Below, piece after piece: positions 15,194 through 22,606 of a stretch of DNA of 52,815 nucleotides. The stretch spans positions 1 through 52,815 of the forward strand of contig CADCFG010000004.1 of assembly GCA_902800625.1 (NCBI GenBank), in the 5' to 3' direction. Position 1 is the stretch's first letter. The number at the start of each line of letters is the position of its first letter. A program made the translations under genes and the position numbers. This DNA comes from an uncultured Eubacteriales bacterium. GTDB lineage: Bacteria > Bacillota > Clostridia > Christensenellales > Aristaeellaceae. The notes under the pieces are model-generated. The model was not told where the DNA came from. It made no database searches and saw only the letters and a list, made by a program, of their open reading frames with translations.

Positions 15194-15853
15194 ATGGTCA
15201 AGAAGAAAAAGAAGTACAGGGCCCCCACGGGGCAGTATATCCTCATCGCCGCCGTCGCGGTGGCCCTGCTGGCGGGGACGTTCGCCCTGGGCTGGCACTT
15301 CGGCGTGAAATCCACGGAGTATCACGGCAACATCCTGCTGGTGAACGAGAGCCACCGGCTGGACGCGAATTACGTGCCGGACGAGCTGGTGAACCTGTAC
15401 CAGCAGCGCCATTCCTTCCGCATGGCCTCCAGCGAGATCTTCCTGACCCGGCCCACCTACGAGGCCATGGAGGCGATGTTCCACGCCGCCGAGGAGGCGG
15501 ACATGAACGGCTATATCGTCACCAGCGGCTACCGCAGCTACCAGCGCCAGCAGGAGGTCTACGCCGCGTCGGAGCCCGGCAAGGCCCAGCAGCCCGGCGC
15601 CAGCGAGCACCAAACCGGCCTGGCCTTCGATGTGACCGTGGAGACCAGCGAGGGCTTCGAGAGCACGCCCCAGTACTCCTGGCTGATGCAGCACGCCCAC
15701 GAGTACGGCTTCATCCAGCGCTATCCCGCCAACAAATCCGACATCACCGGCATCAGCTATGAGCCCTGGCACTATCGCTACGTGGGCGTGGAAGCCGCCA
15801 CCCGGATGTACAAGACCGGCCAGACGCTGGAGGAGTACATGGGGGAGAAGTGA
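15194..15853 (+). CDS. Membrane-anchored D-alanyl-D-alanine carboxypeptidase (VanY/LAS family)
   Basis: Trims terminal D-Ala from peptidoglycan stems outside the cell. The 219-residue product has a short basic N-terminus, one membrane helix (about residues 16-37) and a LAS metallopeptidase domain. The conserved blocks are TSGYRSYQRQ, SEHQTGLAFDV (zinc ligands His and Asp in the SxHxxGxAxD motif) and EPWHYRYVG (catalytic Glu and zinc His). GAGG lies seven bases before the ATG. It is a single-gene unit with its own promoter and terminator. VanY-type proteins occur both as housekeeping enzymes and in glycopeptide resistance; no vanH, vanA or vanX is present, so a housekeeping role is favoured. 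Confidence 0.92.
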   Translation: MVKKKKKYRAPTGQYILIAAVAVALLAGTFALGWHFGVKSTEYHGNILLVNESHRLDANYVPDELVNLYQQRHSFRMASSEIFLTRPTYEAMEAMFHAAEEADMNGYIVTSGYRSYQRQQEVYAASEPGKAQQPGASEHQTGLAFDVTVETSEGFESTPQYSWLMQHAHEYGFIQRYPANKSDITGISYEPWHYRYVGVEAATRMYKTGQTLEEYMGEK

Positions 15854-15856
15854 TCT

Positions 15857-15880
15857 GTGGCCAGTGGCCAGTGAAACAGT
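15857..15880. repeat. Short heptamer run (GTGGCCA type)
   Basis: GTGGCCA, GTGGCCA and GTGAAAC follow each other directly after the carboxypeptidase stop. It is a minimal 7-base tandem like the longer heptamer elements, without a clear inverted arm. Confidence 0.4.
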
Positions 15881-15882
15881 GC

Positions 15883-15923
15883 AAAAAACAGAGGTGCCAA
15901 TTTGACGGTGCCTCTGTTTTTTT
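15883..15923 (+). terminator. Bidirectional intrinsic terminator
   Basis: A6CAGAGGTGCC pairs with GGTGCCTCTGT7 (two G-U pairs), giving a stem of about 16 bp with T7 on the plus side and T6 on the minus side. It separates the converging carboxypeptidase and serine hydrolase genes. Confidence 0.88.
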
Positions 15924-15938
15924 GCTGGTTCTGACTGC

Positions 15939-17057
15939 TTATTTCGTCACGGCCTCATAGATCAGGTCCCGGATCTTCGGGTGGATCACGTCGTAGCAGT
16001 AGCCGAAGTTGCGCACGTGCATGGCGAAGAAGGCGGACAGGTGGTTGATCGGGTCGATCATGGCCCAGGCCCCGGCCGCGCCGTCCCAGCCGAATTCACC
16101 GATCTGGCCCCGGCCGCCGATGGCGGTGTTCACCCGGGTGCGCACGCCCAGGGCGTAGGAGTAGCCCAGCCGCTTCCATTCGTCGAAGGACGCCCGGCCC
16201 TTCGGGCCAAGCTGGTTGGCGCTCCACAGCTGGATCATCTCCGGCGAGAGGAGGCCGCTGCCGCCGCAGGCCAGCGCATCGGCGAAGGTGATGTAGTCCT
16301 TCACGTCGGAGATCAGCCCCGCGCCGCCGCTCTCATAGTGGGGCGTCAGGCGATAGTTGTTGGCGTAGGCGGGCATGGGCACCGGTTTTTTGAGATCGTC
16401 GTCGAACACATACTGCTCGGCCAGCCGCGCTTCGATTTCGGGCGTGGGCACGAAGCCGATGGTCTTGAGCCCCAGGACGTCAAAGATGTTTTCCTTCAGG
16501 TATTCGGAGAACCGCTTGCCGGAGGCGACCTCGATTACCGCCGCCAGCACGTCGTGGCTCAGGCTGTAGAGGAAGTTGGTGCCCGGCTCGAACATCAGCG
16601 GGTCCTGCGCCTTGGCGTCCACCAGCTGGCGGGTGGTGGCGTCGGGGCCGAGGGCCTCGATGGCGTCGTGGATCGCCGGCGTCTCCATGTCGTAATCCAG
16701 GCCGCTCTGCATGCTCATCAGGTGGCGCACGGTCATCACTCGCTTCGCCGGGCGCACGGTATCGCCGTCCTTCACGGTCATGTGGGCGTAGGCGGGCAGG
16801 TAATCGGCCACGGCGTCGTCCAGGCTCAAAAGCCCGCGCTCGATCAGCTGCATGGCCGCGCAGGTGGTGAACACCTTGGTGGCCGAGTAGAGGTTGTAGG
16901 TGTCGTCGTCGCGCACGCTCTGGGTCAGCGCGGCGTCGCGAAAGCCCGCCTGGTGGCGGTACAGCTGTTCATGATCCCGAAAGACCACCAGGTCGCAGCC
17001 GGGCACGCCCACGCTTTGCAGGGTGTCGAGGTAGGCAGTCAGCTTGCTGAAATCCAT
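15939..17057 (-). CDS. Serine hydrolase of the class C beta-lactamase/esterase family
   Basis: A 372-residue cytoplasmic-looking protein with no signal peptide. The nucleophile motif SxxK is SATK, followed by RHLMSMQSGLDYD, typical of the group. The second motif is YSLS where penicillin-recognising enzymes have YxN, and the third region is FGWDGAAG in place of a clear KTG/HxG. These changes and the lack of export suggest an EstB-type esterase or amidase rather than a true beta-lactamase. AAGGAGG lies seven bases before the ATG. It stands between a terminator and serS and may be read from its own unseen promoter. Confidence 0.87.
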   Translation of the reverse strand: MDFSKLTAYLDTLQSVGVPGCDLVVFRDHEQLYRHQAGFRDAALTQSVRDDDTYNLYSATKVFTTCAAMQLIERGLLSLDDAVADYLPAYAHMTVKDGDTVRPAKRVMTVRHLMSMQSGLDYDMETPAIHDAIEALGPDATTRQLVDAKAQDPLMFEPGTNFLYSLSHDVLAAVIEVASGKRFSEYLKENIFDVLGLKTIGFVPTPEIEARLAEQYVFDDDLKKPVPMPAYANNYRLTPHYESGGAGLISDVKDYITFADALACGGSGLLSPEMIQLWSANQLGPKGRASFDEWKRLGYSYALGVRTRVNTAIGGRGQIGEFGWDGAAGAWAMIDPINHLSAFFAMHVRNFGYCYDVIHPKIRDLIYEAVTK

Positions 17058-17083
17058 GGGATGACCTCCTTCGCGTTATAAAA

Positions 17084-17108
17084 CAGGGACGGCGCTGCGC
17101 CGCCCCTG
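17084..17108. repeat. REP-like palindrome, copy 2
   Basis: An 11-bp stem CAGGGACGGCG/CGCCGCCCCTG with one mismatch and a CTG loop. It shares the GGCG/CGCCGCCCCT core with the palindrome at 160-186 and lies ten bases beyond the serS stop codon. Confidence 0.6.
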
Positions 17109-17117
17109 CAATGGGTG

Positions 17118-18398
17118 TTACCTGATTTCCGCCTTGCCGCCCATGTACATCCGCAGCGCCTCGGGGATGCGGATGGAGCCGTCGGCCTGCAGGTTGTTCT
17201 CCAGGAACGCGATCAGCATGCGGGGCGGGGCCACCACGGTGTTGTTCAGCGTGTGGGGCAGGTACTTCTTGCCGTCCGCGCCCTTCACGCGGATCTTCAG
17301 CCTTCTGGCCTGGGCGTCGCCCAGGTTGGAGCAGGAACCCACCTCGAAGTACTTCTGCTGGCGGGGGCTCCAAGCCTCCACGTCGCAGCTCTTCACCTTC
17401 AGGTCGGCCAGGTCACCGGAGCAGCACTCCAGCGTGCGCACCGGGATGTCCATGCTGCGGAAGAACTCCACCGTCAGCTGCCACATCTTATTGTACCACT
17501 TCATGCTGTCCTCGGGCTTGCAGACCACCACCATCTCCTGCTTTTCGAACTGGTGGATGCGGTAGACGCCGCGCTCCTCGATGCCGTGGGCGCCCACTTC
17601 CTTGCGGAAGCAGGGGGAGTAGCTGGTCAGGGTCTGGGGAAGCTCGTCCTCGGAGAGCATCTGGTCGATGAACTTGCCGATCATGCTGTGCTCGCTGGTG
17701 CCGATCAGGTACAGGTCCTCGCCCTCGATCTTGTACATCATGTTCTCCATCTCGGCAAAGGACATGACGCCCGTGACCACGTTGCCGTGGATCATGAACG
17801 GCGGCACGTAGTAGGTGAAGCCGTGGTCGATCATGAAGTCGCGGGCATAGGACAGTATGGCGCTGTGCAGGCGGGCGATGTCGCCCTTCAGGTAATAGAA
17901 GCCGTTGCCGGAGGTGCGGCGGGCGGCGTCCAGGTCGATGCCGTTCAGGCGCTCCATGATGTCCACGTGATAGGGGATCTCCCACTCGGGCACCACGGGC
18001 TCGCCGAAGCGCTCGTTTTCCACGTTCTGGCTGTCGTCCTTGCCGATGGGCACGGAATCGTCGATGATCTGGGGGATCACCAGCATGCGCTTGCGGATCT
18101 CCTCGGCGTATTCGACTTCCTTCTTCTCCAGGTCGGCCAGCTCGTCCTTGAAGGCCTTGACCTGCTGCTTGACGGCCTCGGCCTCGTCCCGCTTGCCCTG
18201 GCCCATCAGCGCGCCGATCTGCTTGGCGGCCTTGTTGCTCTCGTGGCGCAGGTCGTCCGCGCGCTGGATGGCCTCGCGGTTCTTCTTGTCCAGCTCGATG
18301 ACCTCGTCCACCAGGACCAGCTTGTCTTCCTGGAACTTCTTTTTGATGTTCTCCCGGACCAGGTCGGGGTTGGTGCGAATCAGATTGATGTCCAGCAT
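17118..18398 (-). CDS. serS: Seryl-tRNA synthetase
   Basis: Charges tRNA-Ser with serine. The 426-residue class II synthetase has the N-terminal antiparallel coiled-coil that grips the tRNA long arm (about residues 25-110), motif 2 FRKEVGAHG, the TSEHSMIG serine-site loop and motif 3 near the C-terminus (NNTVVAPPRMLIAFLENN). Length is standard. GAGGGTG lies five bases before the ATG. The short leader and absence of the T-box consensus show it is not under a tRNA-sensing riboswitch, unlike serS in many Firmicutes. Confidence 0.96.
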   Translation of the reverse strand: MLDINLIRTNPDLVRENIKKKFQEDKLVLVDEVIELDKKNREAIQRADDLRHESNKAAKQIGALMGQGKRDEAEAVKQQVKAFKDELADLEKKEVEYAEEIRKRMLVIPQIIDDSVPIGKDDSQNVENERFGEPVVPEWEIPYHVDIMERLNGIDLDAARRTSGNGFYYLKGDIARLHSAILSYARDFMIDHGFTYYVPPFMIHGNVVTGVMSFAEMENMMYKIEGEDLYLIGTSEHSMIGKFIDQMLSEDELPQTLTSYSPCFRKEVGAHGIEERGVYRIHQFEKQEMVVVCKPEDSMKWYNKMWQLTVEFFRSMDIPVRTLECCSGDLADLKVKSCDVEAWSPRQQKYFEVGSCSNLGDAQARRLKIRVKGADGKKYLPHTLNNTVVAPPRMLIAFLENNLQADGSIRIPEALRMYMGGKAEIR

Positions 18399-18433
18399 GA
18401 TTTCACCCTCGTTGCGTATTTTTGGATGCCGAT

Positions 18434-18462
18434 ATTATACCGCCATCAGGTTATTTTTGCAA
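18434..18462 (-). promoter_or_regulatory. serS promoter
   Basis: TTGCAA (18462-18457), 17-base spacer, consensus TATAAT (18439-18434). It leaves a leader of only about 30 bases. Confidence 0.8.
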
Positions 18463-18625
18463 GCGCCGGGAGGCTTTTCCCGCGTGCGGTATGTTATTTG
18501 TGCGTGTAAAATGTTCCGGCGCTTCCAGCGGGCTGGGGAGAGGGCCCCGGGAGGGGCTTTCGGCGTTTTAGCCTGTTAAAACACTCAGTTGCGAAGCATA
18601 AAAGCAAATAATGAGCAGATTTGGG

Positions 18626-18654
18626 TTGATTTTTGATTGGTTTGATGATAATAT
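18626..18654 (+). promoter_or_regulatory. Promoter of the aldouronate-type ABC transporter operon
   Basis: TTGATT (18626-18631), 17 bases, TAATAT (18649-18654), in an AT-rich island about 95 bases before the first permease gene. Confidence 0.65.
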
Positions 18655-18700
18655 ACTGGTAGTATGTGATTAAAATTGCCAAGCCAATATGAACAGTATG

Positions 18701-18715
18701 GCTAAAATGTTTAGC
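18701..18715. promoter_or_regulatory. Candidate operator, GCTAAA-ATG-TTTAGC
   Basis: A perfect 6+6 palindrome with a 3-base centre, about 45 bases downstream of the -10 and 20 bases before the ribosome binding site of the first permease gene. That position suits a repressor acting as a roadblock. It is too short and lacks a T tract, so it is not a terminator. The regulator is not in the window. Confidence 0.4.
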
Positions 18716-18749
18716 TGAATGCACATGCTGAAAGAAAGGAGAGAGCTAT

Positions 18750-19718
18750 TTGAGCAACAATGCCGTGACCCCTCAGGCGCGCGTGGGCACCAAACAGGCC
18801 AACTTCAAGGCCTACATGCGCCGCTATGGAACGCTTTACTTGCTGTTGATCCTGCCGGTGGCGTTTTTCATCATCTTCCGCTATGCGCCCATGGCCTATA
18901 TCCTCAGCGCCTTCAAGGAAAACAACATCTTCAAGGCGCCATGGGAGCTGCCTTGGGCCAAGAACAACGGCTTTGAGTGGTTCATCAAGGCCTTCAACGA
19001 CCGCACGTTCATCAACGCCCTGCGCAACACGCTGACGCTGAACCTGCTGGATCTGGTGTGCGGCTTCCCGGCGCCGATCCTGCTGGCGCTGATGCTGAAC
19101 GAGCTGACCTTCAAGCGGTTCAAGAAGATCACCCAGACCGTGCTGTACATGCCCCACTTTTTGAGCTGGATCATCATCTCCGGCCTGGCGCTGCGGCTGC
19201 TGGCCAGCAACGACGGCCTGATCAACATCCTGTACAAGCGCATCATGGGCAACCCGGACGCCTCGATCCCCTTCATGAGCCAGAACAGCTGGTGGGTGGG
19301 CACCTATGTGGTGCTGGGCATCTGGAAGGAGGCCGGCTGGGGCACCATCATCTACCTGGCAGCCCTGACGGGCATCAGCCCCGAGCTGTACGAGGCCGCC
19401 GCCGTGGACGGCGCTGGTCGCTTCAAGCGCATCTGGCACGTGACGCTGCCGGGCCTGCGCCCCACCATCATCACGCTGCTGATCATGAACCTGGGCCGCA
19501 TCCTGGGCTCTGAGTTCGACCGCCCCCTGGCCCTGAGCAACAAGCTGGTGACGGACGTGTCCCACGTCATTTCCATCTATGTCTACCAGCGCGGCCTGCA
19601 GAACAGCCAGTTCAGCCTGTCCACCGCCGTGGGTCTGTTCCAGAGCATCGTGGGCGTCATCTTCCTGGTCGCCGCCAACAGCCTTGCCAAGCGCATGGGC
19701 GAGCGCGGCATCATGTAA
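18750..19718 (+). CDS. Sugar ABC transporter permease, LplB-like
   Basis: First membrane subunit of a carbohydrate importer of the LplABC/YtcP group. The 322-residue product has six predicted membrane helices and the coupling motif EAAAVDGAGRFKRIWHVTLPG that contacts the ATPase. The start is a TTG, with AAGGAG ending eight bases before it; no ATG fits. The gene leads a run of permease, permease, binding protein and alpha-glucuronidase, which points to glucuronic-acid-bearing xylo-oligosaccharides as cargo. No ATPase subunit is encoded nearby; such importers usually share a distant MsmK-type ATPase. Confidence 0.92.
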   Translation: MSNNAVTPQARVGTKQANFKAYMRRYGTLYLLLILPVAFFIIFRYAPMAYILSAFKENNIFKAPWELPWAKNNGFEWFIKAFNDRTFINALRNTLTLNLLDLVCGFPAPILLALMLNELTFKRFKKITQTVLYMPHFLSWIIISGLALRLLASNDGLINILYKRIMGNPDASIPFMSQNSWWVGTYVVLGIWKEAGWGTIIYLAALTGISPELYEAAAVDGAGRFKRIWHVTLPGLRPTIITLLIMNLGRILGSEFDRPLALSNKLVTDVSHVISIYVYQRGLQNSQFSLSTAVGLFQSIVGVIFLVAANSLAKRMGERGIM

Positions 19719-19733
19719 GGGAGGTGGCCGAAA

Positions 19734-20606
19734 GTGATTAAATCGAAATCCACCCGGCTGGGCGACTGGATCTTCGCCATCATCAGCTTCATCGTCATGT
19801 TTATCTGCCTGGTGCCGATGCTGAACGTGCTGGCCCGGTCGCTGTCCTCGGCGGAATACCTGATCCGCAACGAAGTGGTGCTGTGGCCCAAGGGCTGGAA
19901 CCTGGACGCCTACACCACCGTGCTGAAGGACGCCAAGTACGTGCACTCCCTGTGGTACACGGGCCTTCTGACCCTGTGCTGCACGCTGCTCTCCCTGGCG
20001 ATGACCATCATGTGCGCCTACCCGCTGACCTATGACCAGCTGAAGGGCGGCAAGGTGCTCAACGCGCTGATCCTGTTCACCATGTACTTCTCCGCCGGCA
20101 TGATCCCGCACTACCTGCTGCTCAGGAACCTGGGCATGCTGGACACGGTGTGGGTACTGGCGATCCCCGGCTGCCTGAGCGTGTACAACATGATCATCAT
20201 GCGCTCGTTCTTCTACGGCGTGCCCGAGAGCCTGCGGGAGGCCGCGGAGATCGACGGCGCGGGCCCCATCCGCACGCTGATCATGATCTACCTGCCGCTT
20301 TCCAAGGCGGTGCTGGCCACGCTGGCGCTGTTCTACGCGGTGGGCCGCTGGAATGGCTTCTCCGACGCGCTGCTTTACCTGAAGAAGCGCGAGGACCTGT
20401 TCCCCATTCAGCTGCTGCTGTACAACATCCTGCAGAACACCACCAACGTGGAGGTGGCCACGCAGGAGGGCTTCTCCACCCCCGGCCTGGGCGAGACGCT
20501 GAAGATGGCCACGGTCATGTTCGCCACGGTGCCGATCCTGCTGATCTATCCCTGGCTGCAGCGCTACTTCGTCACCGGCGTGACGCTGGGCGCGGTGAAG
20601 GGATAA
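19734..20606 (+). CDS. Sugar ABC transporter permease, LplC/YtcP-like
   Basis: Second membrane subunit of the importer, 290 residues, with six predicted helices and the coupling motif EAAEIDGAGPIRTLIMIYLPLS. It starts at GTG, with GGGAGG nine bases before it and only 15 bases after the first permease. The N-terminus (SKSTRLGDWIFAIISFIVM) is typical of the YtcP group. It should form a heterodimer with the preceding permease. Confidence 0.92.
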   Translation: MIKSKSTRLGDWIFAIISFIVMFICLVPMLNVLARSLSSAEYLIRNEVVLWPKGWNLDAYTTVLKDAKYVHSLWYTGLLTLCCTLLSLAMTIMCAYPLTYDQLKGGKVLNALILFTMYFSAGMIPHYLLLRNLGMLDTVWVLAIPGCLSVYNMIIMRSFFYGVPESLREAAEIDGAGPIRTLIMIYLPLSKAVLATLALFYAVGRWNGFSDALLYLKKREDLFPIQLLLYNILQNTTNVEVATQEGFSTPGLGETLKMATVMFATVPILLIYPWLQRYFVTGVTLGAVKG

Positions 20607-20614
20607 AACCTGAT

Positions 20615-20749
20615 GTGGACGGGGGAGCAGGCTCCCCCGCCACTGCCACCCCCTCCAGATTTTGCTTGATGGCAAGCCATCTGGCCGCAAAATCTGCAAG
20701 GAAGCCATTTTTCATCCGGGCAAATGAGATTTCCCTCCTGAAAAATGGC
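20615..20749. other. Cluster of three hairpins between permease and binding-protein genes
   Basis: Three strong inverted repeats follow one another: GGGGGAGC/GCTCCCCC (20621-20638), CAGATTTTGC/GCAAAATCTG (20656-20696, with an inner GATGGC-AA-GCCATC), and GCCATTTTTC/GAAAAATGGC (20704-20749). None ends in a T tract, so they are more likely to stabilise or process the message, or to be an intergenic repeat, than to end transcription. This would allow the binding protein to be made in excess of the permeases. Confidence 0.55.
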
Positions 20750-20849
20750 CCCGCCCGCGGCGTACACGCCGCCGCGTACGATTAAGAAGCGTGTGCCCAA
20801 ACGTACTCCATGGGCAGGCTGCCCATAATATATCAAGGAGGAAGAGACC

Positions 20850-22463
20850 ATGAAGAAACTGTTGACCCTGGTGCTGGCGCTGGCCATGCTGGTGTCCGTG
20901 TGCGCGTTCTCCGCGTCCGCGGAGGAGCTGGTGGATGGCAAGTTCGCCGAGACCAAGCACATCACCGTGGAGATCTACAACCGCAACAACGACGGCGGCA
21001 CCGACCCCACCAACAATGTGTACACCGACTACATCAAGCAGGGCATGCTTGAGCAGCACAATGTGGAAGTGGAGTTCGTGTCCATCGGCCGCTGGACCGA
21101 GGTGGACGACATGAACACCGCCCTGGCCTCCGGCGACGCGCCCGACGTGTGCGTGACCTATTCCTATCCCACCATCGCCAAGTACGCTCAGATGGGCGGC
21201 ATCGTCAACCTGAACGACATCGGCGGCAAGAAGCTGGAAGAGTACAAGGACATCCTGCCGAACCTGTGGGCTCTGCTGGGTGACAACAACATCTACTATG
21301 ACCAGGATCCCGAGTCCGGCAACCTGTGGGCCGTCGAGGCCAAGCTGGCGGACAACGCCCGCATCAACACTTTCATCCGCAAGGACTGGCTGGACAAGCT
21401 GGAGCTGCCCCTGCCTACCACGGAGGAGGAGTTCTACAACTGCCTGGTCGCCTTCCGCGACAACGCCGAGACCCTGCTGGGCGCCGACGCCGAGAAGATG
21501 GTTCCCTACAGCACCAGCTATGACATCGGCTGGCGCAACGACCTGCTGTTCATGGCCTATGTGCCGGACGACGTGAAGGACGAGGAGCTGTTCATCCATA
21601 GCGCCGACGACCGTCACCTGCTCTATCCCAACTACAAGGAAGGCGTCCGCGTTCTGAACAAGTGGTACAACGAGGGCCTGGTCTGGAAGGACTTCGCCGA
21701 GTACGCCTCCGATTCCGCCCATGAGGACGACATGATGAAGGCCGGCTTCGTCGGCGCCTTCCAGCACAACTGGGATTATCCCTATCGCGGCGGCGACGAC
21801 TCCATCCAGGCCAACCTGCAGCGCAACGTCGGCGAGGACGCGGCCTACATCGCCGTGGATACCTTCGTGAACGACGCGGGCGTGCATCGCAAGTTCCTGG
21901 CCCAGCCCATCGACCGCAAGGTGTTCTTCCCGGCCACCAACGACGAGCCCATCGCTTCCCTGCTGTACCTGGACTTCATCTCCGATCCGGAGACCATCGC
22001 GTTCCTGCAGCTGGGCAAGGAGGGCGAGAGCTACAACGCGGTTGAGGGCGGCTTCGAGAAGCTGGCCACCACCGGCGACTGGCTGCAGAACAGCCTGAAC
22101 AATATCGACTACACCATCACCGTGAACGGCCTGTACCTGGGCGACGCCACCGAGGTGACCACCGCTCTGGGCTACGCGCCTGTGTCCAGCGACCTGATCT
22201 CCATCGCCAATGCCGCCGCCAAGGCCGACGGCCGCGTGGCAGGCTACTTCAACGTGGGCGACATCGAGGCCGAGCAGGAGTACGGCACCCAGCTGCCCAC
22301 CTTCCGTGACACCCTGCTGAACAAGGCCGTCACCGCCCCCGTGGAGGAGTTCGACGCCGTGTACGATCAGGGCATGCAGGACTACCTGGACAATGGCGGC
22401 CAGGCCAGCATCGACGAGCGCACCCAGAAGCTCGCCGATGTGTACGGCTACACCGCTGAATAA
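20850..22463 (+). CDS. Extracellular solute-binding protein, LplA-like
   Basis: Captures the sugar ligand outside the membrane and delivers it to the two upstream permeases. The 537-residue product is large, as usual for LplA-type proteins. Its signal peptide (about residues 1-24, cut after ASA) holds a Cys in VSVCAF, but the residue before it is Val, so it is not a proper lipobox; the protein looks secreted rather than lipid-anchored. AAGGAGG lies about nine bases before the ATG. A strong terminator follows. Clustering with the GH67 gene suggests aldouronate as ligand, by analogy with the Paenibacillus lplA-ytc-aguA cluster. Confidence 0.9.
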   Translation: MKKLLTLVLALAMLVSVCAFSASAEELVDGKFAETKHITVEIYNRNNDGGTDPTNNVYTDYIKQGMLEQHNVEVEFVSIGRWTEVDDMNTALASGDAPDVCVTYSYPTIAKYAQMGGIVNLNDIGGKKLEEYKDILPNLWALLGDNNIYYDQDPESGNLWAVEAKLADNARINTFIRKDWLDKLELPLPTTEEEFYNCLVAFRDNAETLLGADAEKMVPYSTSYDIGWRNDLLFMAYVPDDVKDEELFIHSADDRHLLYPNYKEGVRVLNKWYNEGLVWKDFAEYASDSAHEDDMMKAGFVGAFQHNWDYPYRGGDDSIQANLQRNVGEDAAYIAVDTFVNDAGVHRKFLAQPIDRKVFFPATNDEPIASLLYLDFISDPETIAFLQLGKEGESYNAVEGGFEKLATTGDWLQNSLNNIDYTITVNGLYLGDATEVTTALGYAPVSSDLISIANAAAKADGRVAGYFNVGDIEAEQEYGTQLPTFRDTLLNKAVTAPVEEFDAVYDQGMQDYLDNGGQASIDERTQKLADVYGYTAE

Positions 22464-22490
22464 GCCGAAATTCTGCTGAATGGACGCGCA

Positions 22491-22524
22491 GCCGCCCCGG
22501 AGCCTGGCTCCGGGGCGGCCTTTC
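22491..22524 (+). terminator. Intrinsic terminator after the binding-protein gene
   Basis: A perfect 13-bp stem GCCGCCCCGGAGC/GCTCCGGGGCGGC with a CTG loop, followed by CTTTCG. The T tract is short, so some read-through into the glucuronidase gene is possible. Confidence 0.8.
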
Positions 22525-22542
22525 GATATAATACAGCGGTGC

Positions 22543-22571
22543 TTGACACGCGGGCGGGGATGAAATAGAAT
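22543..22571 (+). promoter_or_regulatory. Promoter of the alpha-glucuronidase gene
   Basis: Consensus TTGACA (22543-22548), 17 bases, TAGAAT (22566-22571). The glucuronidase can therefore be expressed independently of the transporter. Confidence 0.8.
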
Positions 22572-22606
22572 TGACCTGACGAATATACTTTGAAGGGATG
22601 ATCGAT

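Noticed and set aside
15194..15853. Glycopeptide-resistance (van) cluster
   Set aside because: Only a VanY-type carboxypeptidase is present; vanH, vanA, vanX and their regulators are absent.
15939..17057. True class C beta-lactamase
   Set aside because: No signal peptide, and the YxN and KTG-type motifs are not intact; an esterase-type serine hydrolase fits better.
18399..18749. T-box or other riboswitch upstream of serS or the transporter operon
   Set aside because: The serS leader is only about 30 bases and lacks the T-box consensus; the transporter leader has only a short palindrome.
22598..22606. Alternative alpha-glucuronidase start nine bases upstream
   Set aside because: That ATG directly abuts the AAGGG ribosome binding site, leaving no spacing; the second ATG is eight bases away.
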